Of a DNA stretch of 64,000 bases, positions 16,064 through 25,124 are shown one piece after another. The position numbers and the translations under genes are program-made. How positions within the stretch are numbered: the stretch's first letter is position 1; every line of letters starts with the position of its first letter. Location: NCBI GenBank assembly GCA_013214355.1, contig JABSSL010000019.1:1-64000 (forward strand). The letters are read 5' to 3'. The DNA comes from Saprospiraceae bacterium (GTDB taxonomy: Bacteria > Bacteroidota > Bacteroidia > Chitinophagales > Saprospiraceae). Below the pieces are notes generated by a model that made no database searches, had not been told where the DNA came from, and saw nothing but the letters and a program-made list of their open reading frames with translations.

Positions 16064-17743
16064 TTAGAGATTCATTTTCTTCAATTCACTAACGGCATGG
16101 TCTGCTGCTCTAGCAGTAAAGGCCATGTAGGTCAGCGATGGGTTTTGGCAAGCAGCCGATGTCATAAAGGAGCCATCGGTTACATAGACATTCTTGGCGT
16201 CCCACATTTGATTCCATTTGTTTAGGACAGACGTCTTCGGATCACGCCCCATTCTAGCTGTTCCCATTTCGTGAATACCTCGGCCTGGGGTTCCATCTCC
16301 ATCGTATCCAGAAACGTCTTTCACGCCAGCTGCCTCTAACATTTCCATGCCATCCGTCAGCATATCCTTGCGCATATTCAGCTCATTCTCTTTCAGCTCA
16401 CAATCGATGGCGACTACGTTTAGTCCCCATTTATCCGTCTTGGTCTTGTCAAGCGTCACTTTGTTTTCATGGTATGGTAGAATTTCTCCGAAGCCACCCA
16501 TACCGATCGTCCATCTTCCCGGTTCAGTCAATGCTTCTTTGAATTCTGCACCAATGCTATATTCTGCAATTTCTCTAGACCAACTCTCCCTACTGGCTCG
16601 CCCTTGGTAACCAAACCCTCTCAAGTAGTTTCGTTTGTCGCCAAATAGGTTCCGGAAACGAGGAATATAGAAGCCGTTAGCTCTTCGACCAAAGTAGTAT
16701 TTATCTTCATATCCTTCTACCCAGCCACTAGCACGCACACCTAGATGGTGGTCCATCAAGTTGTGTCCTAATTCTCCGCTGCTACTACCTAGGCCTTCAG
16801 GCCAGATATCAGTAGCAGAGTTCATCAATATCCAGGTTGTATTGATAGTCGAAGCATTCAAGAAAATGACTTTCGCCTTATAAACGTACGTTTGGTTAGT
16901 TTCCGCGTCCAATACCTCTACACCAGTAGCCTTTTTGGTGTCTTTATCATACAGCACCTGTGTAACGATACTGTGTGGCCGAAGGGTTAGATTTCCTGTT
17001 TTCACCGCTGCGGGTAGGGTAGAAGACTGGGTGCTGAAGTAAGCCCCAAATGGGCAGCCTAACCAACACTTATTACGGTATTGGCAGATTCCGCGTCCTT
17101 CAATGGGAGCGGTGACGTGTGCGGCTCGCCCAATAATCAGATGGCGACTTCCTCCATAATGTTTTTTGATCCGCGCAGCAACGTCTTTTTCTACGCAGTT
17201 TAATTCCATAGGAGGTAGAAACTCACCATCTGGTAGTTGTGGTAAGCCTTCTTTGCTACCGCTGATTCCTGCAAAGCGTTCTACGTAGTCATACCAGGGC
17301 TTAATATCCTTGTACCGGATGGGCCAATCTACTGCGATACCTTCTTTAGCATTGGCTTCAAAGTCAATGTCACCAATACGGTAACTTTGTCTTCCCCAGA
17401 GAAGGGATCGCCCCCCGACTTGATATCCTCTAAACCAGTCAAACCGTTTGATTTCAGTGTAGGGACAATCTTTGTCGCTGGCCCACCAGTCTAGGTTCTT
17501 TTCGTTAAGTGGGTAATCTCTTTTCAGTACCGGGTATTCCTCGATCATTTTTTGGGTTCGGGTGCCACGGTGGGCAAATTCCCATGGTCCTTTGATGGCG
17601 TTGACGTAGTCTTTTACATGTTCTACGTTCTTGCCACGTTCTAGCATAATGACCTTTAATCCTTTTTCACACAGTTCCTTTGCTGCCCAGCCACCACTGA
17701 TGCCGGAGCCAACAACGATTGCGTCAAATTCGTTTTCTGCCAT
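16064..17743 (-). CDS. GMC family oxidoreductase
   Basis: A 559-residue FAD flavoprotein that would oxidise an alcohol or sugar. The FAD loop is VVGSGISGG (10-18), with the adenine-binding LERG at the end of beta-2. GGRSLLWGRQ and CRYxxx-like cysteine region CQYRNKCWLGCPFGA follow, and the C-terminal part has GIHEMGTARMG with the GMC active-site His and QNPSLTYMAF with the conserved Asn. There is no signal peptide; export with the twin-arginine small subunit encoded next is the known arrangement. The substrate is not predictable; gluconate is only one possibility for the family. Confidence 0.92.
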   Translation of the reverse strand: MAENEFDAIVVGSGISGGWAAKELCEKGLKVIMLERGKNVEHVKDYVNAIKGPWEFAHRGTRTQKMIEEYPVLKRDYPLNEKNLDWWASDKDCPYTEIKRFDWFRGYQVGGRSLLWGRQSYRIGDIDFEANAKEGIAVDWPIRYKDIKPWYDYVERFAGISGSKEGLPQLPDGEFLPPMELNCVEKDVAARIKKHYGGSRHLIIGRAAHVTAPIEGRGICQYRNKCWLGCPFGAYFSTQSSTLPAAVKTGNLTLRPHSIVTQVLYDKDTKKATGVEVLDAETNQTYVYKAKVIFLNASTINTTWILMNSATDIWPEGLGSSSGELGHNLMDHHLGVRASGWVEGYEDKYYFGRRANGFYIPRFRNLFGDKRNYLRGFGYQGRASRESWSREIAEYSIGAEFKEALTEPGRWTIGMGGFGEILPYHENKVTLDKTKTDKWGLNVVAIDCELKENELNMRKDMLTDGMEMLEAAGVKDVSGYDGDGTPGRGIHEMGTARMGRDPKTSVLNKWNQMWDAKNVYVTDGSFMTSAACQNPSLTYMAFTARAADHAVSELKKMNL

Positions 17744-18209
17744 TTTTACAGTAGTTAATTGATAAAATTCGGTTTCAACATTATAGTTGGTAAAGTTATA
17801 TTATTTGGAAGGCTTGCGGTAAGAAATATCTTTATTTTCTCTTTTGTCTCTTCCGGCAGAATATATTAGCGGTGTTCAGGAAGGACAAAATTAGCGAGAA
17901 TGTACCCTTTTTACTGAATACTCGTAAAAAAGAAAGGGAGGAATTCGAAAGGTTTGAAGGAGGGGATTATGATCGAGAGCTTGACCCTTAAAATAGAACC
18001 TTGTGGAAGGTAATTCCCCTTTTTACCAAAGGACTTGAGTTAGATTTTACGCTTACATTTGTATTTCTAGATATTGAATAATCAGCTGTCGGTTTAGAAA
18101 GAAAATGAGTATCTTAAAGCTTACAGCAGAAGCGCCAGAAAACTAAAAATAGGATAACCTCACCACCAAAAGACTTCACGATTTTTCTGCCAGAGCGTTC
18201 TAATTATGC
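17744..18209. other. Intergenic region with candidate histidine-kinase promoter
   Basis: A 466-base gap between divergent genes. TACATTTG at 18054-18061 is a perfect TAnnTTTG box with a TTG at 18035-18037, 16 bases upstream, slightly short of the usual 17-23. It is a reasonable promoter for the histidine kinase with a long leader. A 14-codon frame (17969-18013) sits behind GAAGGAGGGG but is too short to call. Confidence 0.45.
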
Positions 18210-20318
18210 ATGATAAATAGTAGGAAATATCTAACCCATTTAATTGATTTACTAATAGTTGTACTTGCCATGTATATGTGTGATAAAAGGTTAATTTTCG
18301 TTTGGATCTTCCTATGTAATCTGTCGATCAGTACCCTAAGCGTACTCCGTGCAGACACGGGTAAGCTGGATAGTCTGTATTCCATGCTCCAGCGATATGA
18401 GATGCAAGACAGTCAGAAAGTTGATTTATTAAATCAGGTCAGCTGGGAATATCATACTACCAACCTAGATTCTGCTGCGGCTTTTGCACATCGAGCAAGA
18501 GAATTGGCTGAGTTGATAGATTATGAATTGGGAAAAGCACGGGCCTTTAACTTACTGGGAGTAGTGGCATCTATCAGAGGGGATAAGAGAGCTCAGGAGA
18601 GATGGAATGAAATGGCCTTACCCATTGCAGAAAGCAGCCAAGATAGTTTTATTAAAAGTGTAGTTTACAATGACCTGGCTAATATCTATGCCAACCGTAA
18701 TGAGAGTAGCAAGGCGTTAGAATTCTACCAAAGATCCTTGCGCAATGTAATTCCTGGAGATGAGGTAGGAGAGGTATTCACGCTTGGGAATATCGCTATT
18801 TTATATTCTAACCTAGGAGATGAACCCAATGCCTCGATTTACTGGGAAAAGGTGATTCGCAGGATTGATGAAACGAGAGATCCTTATGTTAAAGCCGTGG
18901 CCTTAATGAATAAGGCCTATTATCACAGTGATCGTGAAGAGCTGGATTCCGTACGTGTTGCTGTAGAGACTGCGCGGGCGATTGCTGAAGCCAATGAGAA
19001 TTACTTAACTCAGGTCAATTGTTTGCGATGGCTGTCTGAATTGGCCAGAGAGGAGAAGCAACTGGAATTATCTATCAATTATCTGCGCAGGGCAGCTTGG
19101 TTGACCAGTGAAAAGGGGCTTCATACACACGATCTCATGATCCAATCTGATCTGATTGATTGGTATATAGCGCATAAGGATTTCGAGGAAGCACGACAAG
19201 CCCTCAGGGATTTTTACTTGGAGGCAGGAGCTAATTCCCCAGAACGCCTCAATGTGCTGATTGCTTATCATGACCTCTCTGCCCAGTTGGCCGAGGCTTT
19301 AGGGAATTATAAGGAAGCCTATGGGCATCAGTCCTTTCTGGCCGATTACCAAGACACCTTGGATCAAACTACTCAGCTGCAACAAATGGCTGAACTCGAG
19401 ATTCAATATGGGGTAGAAAGACAACAAGTTGAGCTTGAGTTAATGAAAGTGAAGCAGAAGGAAGGAGAGGTAACTGTGAAGTATCACAAAACCTTGAACT
19501 GGGCATTGTTCGCCATCCTAGTTTTGGCTTTGGTTATCGTGTCTTTAGCCTGGCTTTCTGCGCGACAAAAGCAATCCCATGCGGAGCAGTTGAAGGAAGA
19601 AGTTGATAAAAAAACCGCGGATCTTAGACTGAAGAATGAAGAATTAGAAGGCTTTGCGCATATTGTTTCTCATGATTTGAAAGAGCCCTTGCGTAATATT
19701 ATGAGTTTTGTGAACCTCATTGAGAAGCGTGGTGCTGGAATCGAGCCTACGGAGTTAAAGACTTATTTTGGGTTCATAAAAAAGGCTACTAATCAATTGT
19801 ACAATTTGGTCGAAGATGTCCTACAATTTTCGCGATTGCGCAAAACTGATCCTAAGATTGGGATGGTTGATACTGAAAAATTAGTATCGGAAGTGGAAGA
19901 TGCGCTTAAACTGAAAGTAGAAGAAAGAAACGCTAAAATCCACGTGCATGATCTGCCTCAAATCGAAAGTTCTGAGGCTATTCTGTTTTTGATATTCAAG
20001 AACCTAATAGAAAATGGTATCACCTATAATCGAGAAGATAGTCCTTCAATCGATATTCGATACCAACGGCAAGAAGATGAGCATGAATTTGCGTTAAAGG
20101 ACAATGGCATGGGGATACCTATGGAGTTTAAGGACAAGGTATTTAAAATGTTCTTCCGGTTACATAATCGGAATGAATTTGAAGGTACTGGACTTGGATT
20201 AGCGATTGTAAAGAAGCTAACCGAACAACTCAAGGGGCGCATCTTCTTTGAAAGTGATGAGAGCGGTACCACTTTTTTTCTTAAGTTTCCCGCCCAATAT
20301 GAAGCCGCTACCCTTTAA
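18210..20318 (+). CDS. TPR-containing sensor histidine kinase
   Basis: About 702 residues. A hydrophobic N-terminus leads to periplasmic TPR-like helices (~60-400), a coiled coil, one clear membrane helix (~433-455) and a second coiled coil. A HisKA domain follows with the H-box FAHIVSHDLKEPLRN (His488 phosphoacceptor), then HATPase with N-box IFKNLIENGITYN, G1 DNGMGIP and G2 GTGLGLAIV. The chain ends without a receiver domain. The protein may start at 18270 or 18276, where MCDKRLIFVWIFLCN makes a better signal peptide. No response regulator is adjacent; the AraC gene overlaps its 3' end by 20 bases. The stimulus is unknown. Confidence 0.88.
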   Translation: MINSRKYLTHLIDLLIVVLAMYMCDKRLIFVWIFLCNLSISTLSVLRADTGKLDSLYSMLQRYEMQDSQKVDLLNQVSWEYHTTNLDSAAAFAHRARELAELIDYELGKARAFNLLGVVASIRGDKRAQERWNEMALPIAESSQDSFIKSVVYNDLANIYANRNESSKALEFYQRSLRNVIPGDEVGEVFTLGNIAILYSNLGDEPNASIYWEKVIRRIDETRDPYVKAVALMNKAYYHSDREELDSVRVAVETARAIAEANENYLTQVNCLRWLSELAREEKQLELSINYLRRAAWLTSEKGLHTHDLMIQSDLIDWYIAHKDFEEARQALRDFYLEAGANSPERLNVLIAYHDLSAQLAEALGNYKEAYGHQSFLADYQDTLDQTTQLQQMAELEIQYGVERQQVELELMKVKQKEGEVTVKYHKTLNWALFAILVLALVIVSLAWLSARQKQSHAEQLKEEVDKKTADLRLKNEELEGFAHIVSHDLKEPLRNIMSFVNLIEKRGAGIEPTELKTYFGFIKKATNQLYNLVEDVLQFSRLRKTDPKIGMVDTEKLVSEVEDALKLKVEERNAKIHVHDLPQIESSEAILFLIFKNLIENGITYNREDSPSIDIRYQRQEDEHEFALKDNGMGIPMEFKDKVFKMFFRLHNRNEFEGTGLGLAIVKKLTEQLKGRIFFESDESGTTFFLKFPAQYEAATL

Positions 20319-21162
20319 CATATCTAAGACGTCCAATCGATCCATCGGTGTTCAGCACGATCGATTGCCTTATTTCTATGATAGGCTTCATTATCATCCG
20401 GAATGGCAGATTACTTTGATTGTAAAGAGCGAAGGAACCTTGTATGCTGGTGATAGTATGTCTCGGTTCGGCGTAGGGGATCTTTGCTTCATCGGATCTA
20501 ATTTGCCCCATCTTTTCCGAAATGACGGCAAGTACTATGAAGAGGAAGCCGAACGGGCCGAAGCTATTTCAATTTTCTTTGATAGAAAGAGCCTGGGTGA
20601 AGGTTTCTTTGAAATACCAGAGCTAAGAGTGGCAAATATGTTGCTTCGTGAAGCGAATAAAGGAATTTGTTTTCCGGCAGGAAGTTTGCCCTTGGCATTG
20701 AATCCCTTCTTTGAAAATATGAAGCAACAGGACGGCATAGCGCTCTTGCAGGACTTCCTAACCTTACTGAAGCACTTGTGTACCTCTGAAAGTGGTCAAA
20801 CTATTTCCAGTATGGCCTATGACCAATCACAAGCCGAAGCGGCGGGGAAACGGCTAGATCAGGTGTTGCAATTTATCTTCCAGAATTTTGACAAGAAGAT
20901 TACGGTAGAAGAAGCCTCGAAGGCCTGCAATCTAAGTATTCCTGCCTTTTGTCGTTATTTTAAATTACACACGAGGAAAACCTTTATTTCCTACCTAAAT
21001 GAGGTTAGAATTAATGCTGCTTGTCAGCTGCTGATGGAGCAACAGGATTCCATCGGACAAATAGCCTATAAGGTGGGATTCAACAATCTTTCGAATTTCA
21101 ATAGGCAGTTCAAGAAGTTAAAGGGAATGGTGCCAAGCGCTTTTCAGCAGCATTATCAATAA
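20299..21162 (+). CDS. AraC family transcriptional regulator
   Basis: A 287-residue regulator. An N-terminal cupin-like ligand domain (~15-110; HYHPEWQITLIVKSEGTLYAGD and LPHLFRN) is followed by a two-HTH AraC domain (~190-285) with the signature IGQIAYKVGFNNLSNFNRQFKKLKGMVPSAF. I chose the ATG at 20299; a longer frame begins at 20248 inside the kinase gene but adds residues out of keeping with the family. The gene overlaps the kinase by 20 bases, so it is cotranscribed and perhaps coupled. It lies convergent to the hydroxyproline operon and may control it, but AraC proteins of this subtype often regulate sugar genes. Confidence 0.9.
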   Translation: MKPLPFNISKTSNRSIGVQHDRLPYFYDRLHYHPEWQITLIVKSEGTLYAGDSMSRFGVGDLCFIGSNLPHLFRNDGKYYEEEAERAEAISIFFDRKSLGEGFFEIPELRVANMLLREANKGICFPAGSLPLALNPFFENMKQQDGIALLQDFLTLLKHLCTSESGQTISSMAYDQSQAEAAGKRLDQVLQFIFQNFDKKITVEEASKACNLSIPAFCRYFKLHTRKTFISYLNEVRINAACQLLMEQQDSIGQIAYKVGFNNLSNFNRQFKKLKGMVPSAFQQHYQ

Positions 21163-21185
21163 GGACCGAGCTGTGGGGACAATTT

Positions 21186-21788
21186 CTACTGCGTACTAGG
21201 CAGATGCCATTTATACTTAACGGCTAGGGTTCTTAGAATAATGATGAAGAAGACAGTGATCAACATAGCTGTATCTCGTCCTATGTTCAAGGCACTTAGC
21301 GCTAGGTAGAGTATGCCTCCCGCGATGCAGGCAGTGGCATAGATCTCTTTTCGAAAGATGAGTGGAACTTCGTTACACAACACGTCCCGAATCACACCGC
21401 CGAAAACGGCTGACACCGTGCCCATGATGACGGCAATTGGCATAGAAAGCCCCAATCCAAGTGTACGCTCTAGCCCTAGGATCGTGTAGAGCCCTATACC
21501 AATTGTGTCAAATAGGAACAATGTGCGCCGAAGCTTCTGCACGCCCTGCCCAAAAACATAACTTACGGCAATACCCGCTGCGATGATCAGTAAATAGTTG
21601 TTATCCAGAAGCCACCCAACGGGCTGTCTACCAATTAGAATATCCCGTATGGTTCCTCCTCCCAGAGCAGTAACCAAGGCGATGACTGAGGATCCGAAAA
21701 TGTCCAGCTTTCTTTGTATTGCCGTTAATGCACCACTAATCGCAAAAACAAATGTACCAGCGAGGTCAAAAAAGTAAATGATGTCCAT
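21186..21788 (-). CDS. TRIC/UPF0126 family membrane protein
   Basis: A 200-residue integral membrane protein with about seven helices, built from two repeats, each with a Gly-rich motif before Arg-Asp (GGGTIRD at ~43-49 and GGVIRD at ~129-134). This is the UPF0126/trimeric intracellular cation channel family. Structures show K+ channels; mutant-fitness work has linked some bacterial members to glycine uptake. It is the last gene of a four-gene operon, 18 bases after the D-amino-acid dehydrogenase gene, so a link to imino or amino acid use is plausible. Confidence 0.88.
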   Translation of the reverse strand: MDIIYFFDLAGTFVFAISGALTAIQRKLDIFGSSVIALVTALGGGTIRDILIGRQPVGWLLDNNYLLIIAAGIAVSYVFGQGVQKLRRTLFLFDTIGIGLYTILGLERTLGLGLSMPIAVIMGTVSAVFGGVIRDVLCNEVPLIFRKEIYATACIAGGILYLALSALNIGRDTAMLITVFFIIILRTLAVKYKWHLPSTQ

Positions 21789-21806
21789 GACAGATAAAAT
21801 CAGCTA

Positions 21807-23054
21807 TTATCCGTAGCGTTCGGGTTGCAACAGACTCAAGTCGATGCTCGGCTTTTGTTCACTTATTATTTCGGCAATCAATTTTCCGGTAATGGGACCT
21901 AGACTCATACCCATCATGGCATGCCCTCCTGCCAGGACCAAGTTAGGCACCTGGTTTGATCTACCAATATACGGTAAACCATCAGGAGAGCATGGTCTAA
22001 ATCCTACCCAAATATCCACATCCCTCTGATGCGGGAGGTGAATATTGGGGTAGTATTGCGGAAGCGAATTAATTATACCTTGTACACGTTTTGGATTGAC
22101 CTTTCTACTCATTCCTCCTAGTTCCAAAGTGCCTCCAAACCTTAGATCTTCCCCCATTGGAGTAATGGCCACTTTGTCTTCACTCAAGATGCTGGGAATG
22201 CTTGGACGCTCATTCGGACTACTTAAGGTGATGGAGTATCCTTTGCCATCTTGGATCGGCATGGTGATTCCCAGGCTTTGCAGGATTTTCTGTGACCAGG
22301 AGCCGGCAGCAAGGACGACTTGTTCGACTTTGATCCGTTCACCAGAATCTGTTTGTAGATGTGTGATTTGACCTTTTTGTGTCTCCCAGGCTGTAAGGCT
22401 AGTCTTTGGCAGAAATTTGACACCTGCCGCCTCTAGCTGTGTTACCATAGCTTTCATGAATAGGTGAGGCGAAAGATGGGAGTCACCTGGATATAATACC
22501 CCTCCACGTGCCTGCAGTTGCGTTCCTTTTTCCAGATTAGCTATTTCACTAGCTGTTAAAACCTTTGCCTTTACACCTAGTTCATTAGCCATTTCAGCTC
22601 CTCCCACCTCTTCTTTTTCGCCCTTAGGGGTTCTAAACATCATCAACAGGCCTTTATTCTCTAGATCAAAGGGCACTGCTAATTCAGCACTCAAAGCTTG
22701 GTACAACAAACGACTGCCTTGGTTGAGATCTCGAATAATTGGCATCGCAGATCTGACTTTCTCAGGGGTGCAGGCTCGGTAAAAATGCCATAGCCACTGG
22801 GCCAGCTGAAGGTCTAATCTTGGCTTTATGTAAAAGGGACTGCTGGCACTAAACATCCATCGTAAACCTTTTGCAATTACTCCCGGACTGGCTAGGGGAA
22901 CAAAATGACTTGGGACGATCATCCCTGCATTACCAAATGAGCATCCTGCGAGAAAGTCACCTTTATCAAGAATAGTGACTTCATGTCCGGCCTTCTGCAA
23001 GTAATAGGCACTGCACAGACCAATTACTCCCCCTCCAATTACATGTACTTTCAT
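21807..23054 (-). CDS. DadA-like FAD-dependent D-amino acid / D-hydroxyproline dehydrogenase
   Basis: A 415-residue flavoprotein of the DAO/DadA family. The FAD loop VIGGGVIGLCSAYYLQKAG starts at residue 5 and ends in the acidic ILDKGD. A late GGHAMMGMSLGPITGKLIAE motif closes the FAD site. The length is typical of DadA (~415-430). Lying between a hydroxyproline epimerase and other pathway genes, it most likely oxidises cis-4-hydroxy-D-proline to a pyrroline-4-hydroxy-2-carboxylate, as LhpB-type enzymes do, and passes electrons to quinone. The family call is certain and the substrate follows from context. It is 12 bases from the epimerase gene. Confidence 0.88.
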   Translation of the reverse strand: MKVHVIGGGVIGLCSAYYLQKAGHEVTILDKGDFLAGCSFGNAGMIVPSHFVPLASPGVIAKGLRWMFSASSPFYIKPRLDLQLAQWLWHFYRACTPEKVRSAMPIIRDLNQGSRLLYQALSAELAVPFDLENKGLLMMFRTPKGEKEEVGGAEMANELGVKAKVLTASEIANLEKGTQLQARGGVLYPGDSHLSPHLFMKAMVTQLEAAGVKFLPKTSLTAWETQKGQITHLQTDSGERIKVEQVVLAAGSWSQKILQSLGITMPIQDGKGYSITLSSPNERPSIPSILSEDKVAITPMGEDLRFGGTLELGGMSRKVNPKRVQGIINSLPQYYPNIHLPHQRDVDIWVGFRPCSPDGLPYIGRSNQVPNLVLAGGHAMMGMSLGPITGKLIAEIISEQKPSIDLSLLQPERYG

Positions 23055-23066
23055 ATCAAGGTGCTA

Positions 23067-24068
23067 TTAGATCACTTGAAATCCATGGGCATAAGGATCA
23101 TCCTCCTCATCAATGATGATCTGGTTATAGCCCGTGATTCTGGCCCATCCTTCAATACTTGGAATAATGGCCGGAAAAGGCCCACATTCTACTTCCTCTT
23201 CTATCCGTCCAATAAATTGACTTCCAATTATACTCTCATGGGTGAACGTTTGTCCTGGTTTCAACTTCCCCTGCGCATGCCACTGCGCCATGCGGGCAGA
23301 GGTTCCCGTTCCGCAAGGAGATCGGTCAATGGCTTTATCTCCGTAAAAGACAGCATTTCTGGCATCAGCTGTTTCGGACTTAGGAGTACCGGTCCAGAGC
23401 AGGTGACTAAGCCCGGTAATCTTGTCATCCAAGGGATGAATAAAGGAATAGTTTTCATTTAGCCGCTTTCTAACGATGGGGCTCCATTGGATCAGGTTCC
23501 CTGGGCCATAGGCATCGATGCCCTGGTAATTTTCCTGTGGATCTACAATGGCGTAGAAATTCCCCCCGTAGGCTACGTCTACGCGTATCGTACCCAATTC
23601 GGGACATTCTACCTCAAGTTGTTCTTTATAGAGGAAAGAAGGAACATTGGTAAGCTTCACTGACTTTACTTTTTTCCCTTCTTGCTTGTATTTCACCAAA
23701 ACCAAGCCCGCTGGTGTTTCTAGACGAAGTTTGCCAGGTGTTTTGGGATTGACCAAGCCTTCTTCGATAGCAATGGTGACGGTCCCAATAGTGCCATGCC
23801 CACACATTGGAAGGCAGCCGCTAGTCTCTATGAAGAGGATGGCTACATCGTTTTTCGGGTCAGCGGGTTCATACAGAATGCTACCAGACATCATATCATG
23901 GCCCCGCGGTTCAAACATGAGCCCCGTTCTAATCCAATCGTGATGGGCGAGGAAATCCAGTCGTTTTTCACCCATGCCTGCTCCTTTTAAAGCAGGGCCT
24001 CCTCCTGCAACTAGTCGAACTGGATTTCCGCAAGTATGTGCATCAATACAAAAGAATGATTTCCGCAT
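23067..24068 (-). CDS. 4-hydroxyproline epimerase (proline racemase family)
   Basis: A 333-residue enzyme that interconverts trans-4-hydroxy-L-proline and cis-4-hydroxy-D-proline at C2 without a cofactor. Both catalytic cysteines are present: Cys89 in PMCGHGTIG and Cys252 in DRSPCGTGTSA. The Cys/Cys pair separates epimerases and racemases from the related Cys/Thr dehydratases. The N-terminus (CIDAHTCGNPVRLVAGG) and length match the bacterial hydroxyproline 2-epimerases. It sits between a DapA-like gene and a DadA-like gene, the expected pathway setting, which makes hydroxyproline more likely than proline as substrate. Confidence 0.92.
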   Translation of the reverse strand: MRKSFFCIDAHTCGNPVRLVAGGGPALKGAGMGEKRLDFLAHHDWIRTGLMFEPRGHDMMSGSILYEPADPKNDVAILFIETSGCLPMCGHGTIGTVTIAIEEGLVNPKTPGKLRLETPAGLVLVKYKQEGKKVKSVKLTNVPSFLYKEQLEVECPELGTIRVDVAYGGNFYAIVDPQENYQGIDAYGPGNLIQWSPIVRKRLNENYSFIHPLDDKITGLSHLLWTGTPKSETADARNAVFYGDKAIDRSPCGTGTSARMAQWHAQGKLKPGQTFTHESIIGSQFIGRIEEEVECGPFPAIIPSIEGWARITGYNQIIIDEEDDPYAHGFQVI

Positions 24069-24085
24069 AAGTAAATTTTGCTGGA

Positions 24086-24997
24086 CTAGAGATTCAAGTA
24101 ATCAGGTAGGGTAGGGCGAGTAGCCATGCCATCGTTCAAAATCTTTAGCACGCGTTCTCTTTCTGCCCCAGCTAGTGGCAATCTTGGCGGACGAACATGC
24201 TCTGTACCAATACCCGTAATCACTTCTGCCAACTTAATATTTTGTACCAATTGTGGATTAATATCTAGTTCCAATATGGGCAAAAACCAGCGATGAATGG
24301 CAACGGCTTCGGCAATCCTACCTGCCAATGCTAATCGGTAGATAGCTACAGTTTCTCTTGGGAAAGCACAAACCAGTCCAGCCACCCAGCCATCAGCCCC
24401 CATCAATAAGGATTCCAGTGCCAAGGTGTCTACGCCACAGCTTACCTTTAGATCATCACCGAAGGCCGACTTCAGTCTGCTTACATTCGAAACATCCCTA
24501 GTACTTTCTTTAATCGCCTTGACATTCGGCAATTTTAGAAGTTGTTCCATAATCTCCAATGTCACCTCTATCTTATAATCTACAGGGTTATTGTAGATCA
24601 TGATGGGTAGATCTGTAGACTTTGCGATGCTTGTGAACCAGCTTGCCGTTTCACGATCCGTAGATTTGTACATCATGGGAGGTAATGCCATAAGACCATC
24701 AGCCCCGTGCTCCTGTGCGGTCTGCGCTACCTTAATTGCCTGTAGTTGAGAACTTTCAGCAATATTGATAATGATCGGAAGTTCACTACTGATTTGCTTG
24801 GCACGTGCTAGTAGGGCCATTTTTTCATCCAATAGCAGCGTGCTGGCCTCTCCTAATGACCCTCCTAATATTACGCCATCAATTCCTGCTTCGATTTGGG
24901 CCTTTAAGTTGAGTTCGAAGGTATCTAAGTCTAATTTCCCTTCTTGGTCAAACTTGGTGGTCAGTGCGGGGTATACCCCATTCCAATTTACTATCAT
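24086..24997 (-). CDS. DapA-family lyase, probable pyrroline-4-hydroxy-2-carboxylate deaminase
   Basis: A 303-residue TIM-barrel aldolase/lyase. Schiff-base Lys163 (KAIKEST) and catalytic Tyr135 (MIYNNP) are present, as is GGSLGEASTL near residues 45-54, where DapA proper has GTTGE. It is therefore a DHDPS-superfamily member but unlikely to be DapA itself. Next to the epimerase and DadA-like genes it fits the deaminase (LhpC type) that turns pyrroline-4-hydroxy-2-carboxylate into 2-oxoglutarate semialdehyde and ammonia. It is the first gene of the operon. The dehydrogenase for the last step is not in the window. Confidence 0.85.
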   Translation of the reverse strand: MIVNWNGVYPALTTKFDQEGKLDLDTFELNLKAQIEAGIDGVILGGSLGEASTLLLDEKMALLARAKQISSELPIIINIAESSQLQAIKVAQTAQEHGADGLMALPPMMYKSTDRETASWFTSIAKSTDLPIMIYNNPVDYKIEVTLEIMEQLLKLPNVKAIKESTRDVSNVSRLKSAFGDDLKVSCGVDTLALESLLMGADGWVAGLVCAFPRETVAIYRLALAGRIAEAVAIHRWFLPILELDINPQLVQNIKLAEVITGIGTEHVRPPRLPLAGAERERVLKILNDGMATRPTLPDYLNL

Positions 24998-25060
24998 CTC
25001 TTTTTTTTGTGCAATGATAAAGGAAAAAGCATCTTGCCCTTGTGTGAATATTATTAGATG

Positions 25061-25078
25061 TTGATACTATTTTATCAA
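25061..25078. promoter_or_regulatory. Candidate operator of the hydroxyproline operon
   Basis: A perfect inverted repeat TTGATA-N6-TATCAA lies in the 127-base gap upstream of the operon, 64 bases before the first ATG. Its size suits a dimeric repressor. The binding protein is unknown. Confidence 0.4.
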
Positions 25079-25124
25079 GTTGAAACAAAGAGAAAGTAAT
25101 ATGCAAGAAAATAGTATGGATACG

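Noticed and set aside
17969..18013. A 14-codon frame behind a strong GGAGG-like sequence upstream of the histidine kinase gene
   Set aside because: Too short to call; it could be a leader peptide but nothing supports it beyond the upstream purine run, and ribosome-binding sites of this type are uncommon in the phylum.
24086..24997. DapA (lysine synthesis)
   Set aside because: The fold and Schiff-base Lys fit the superfamily, but the GTTGE-type motif is changed and the operon context is hydroxyproline breakdown.
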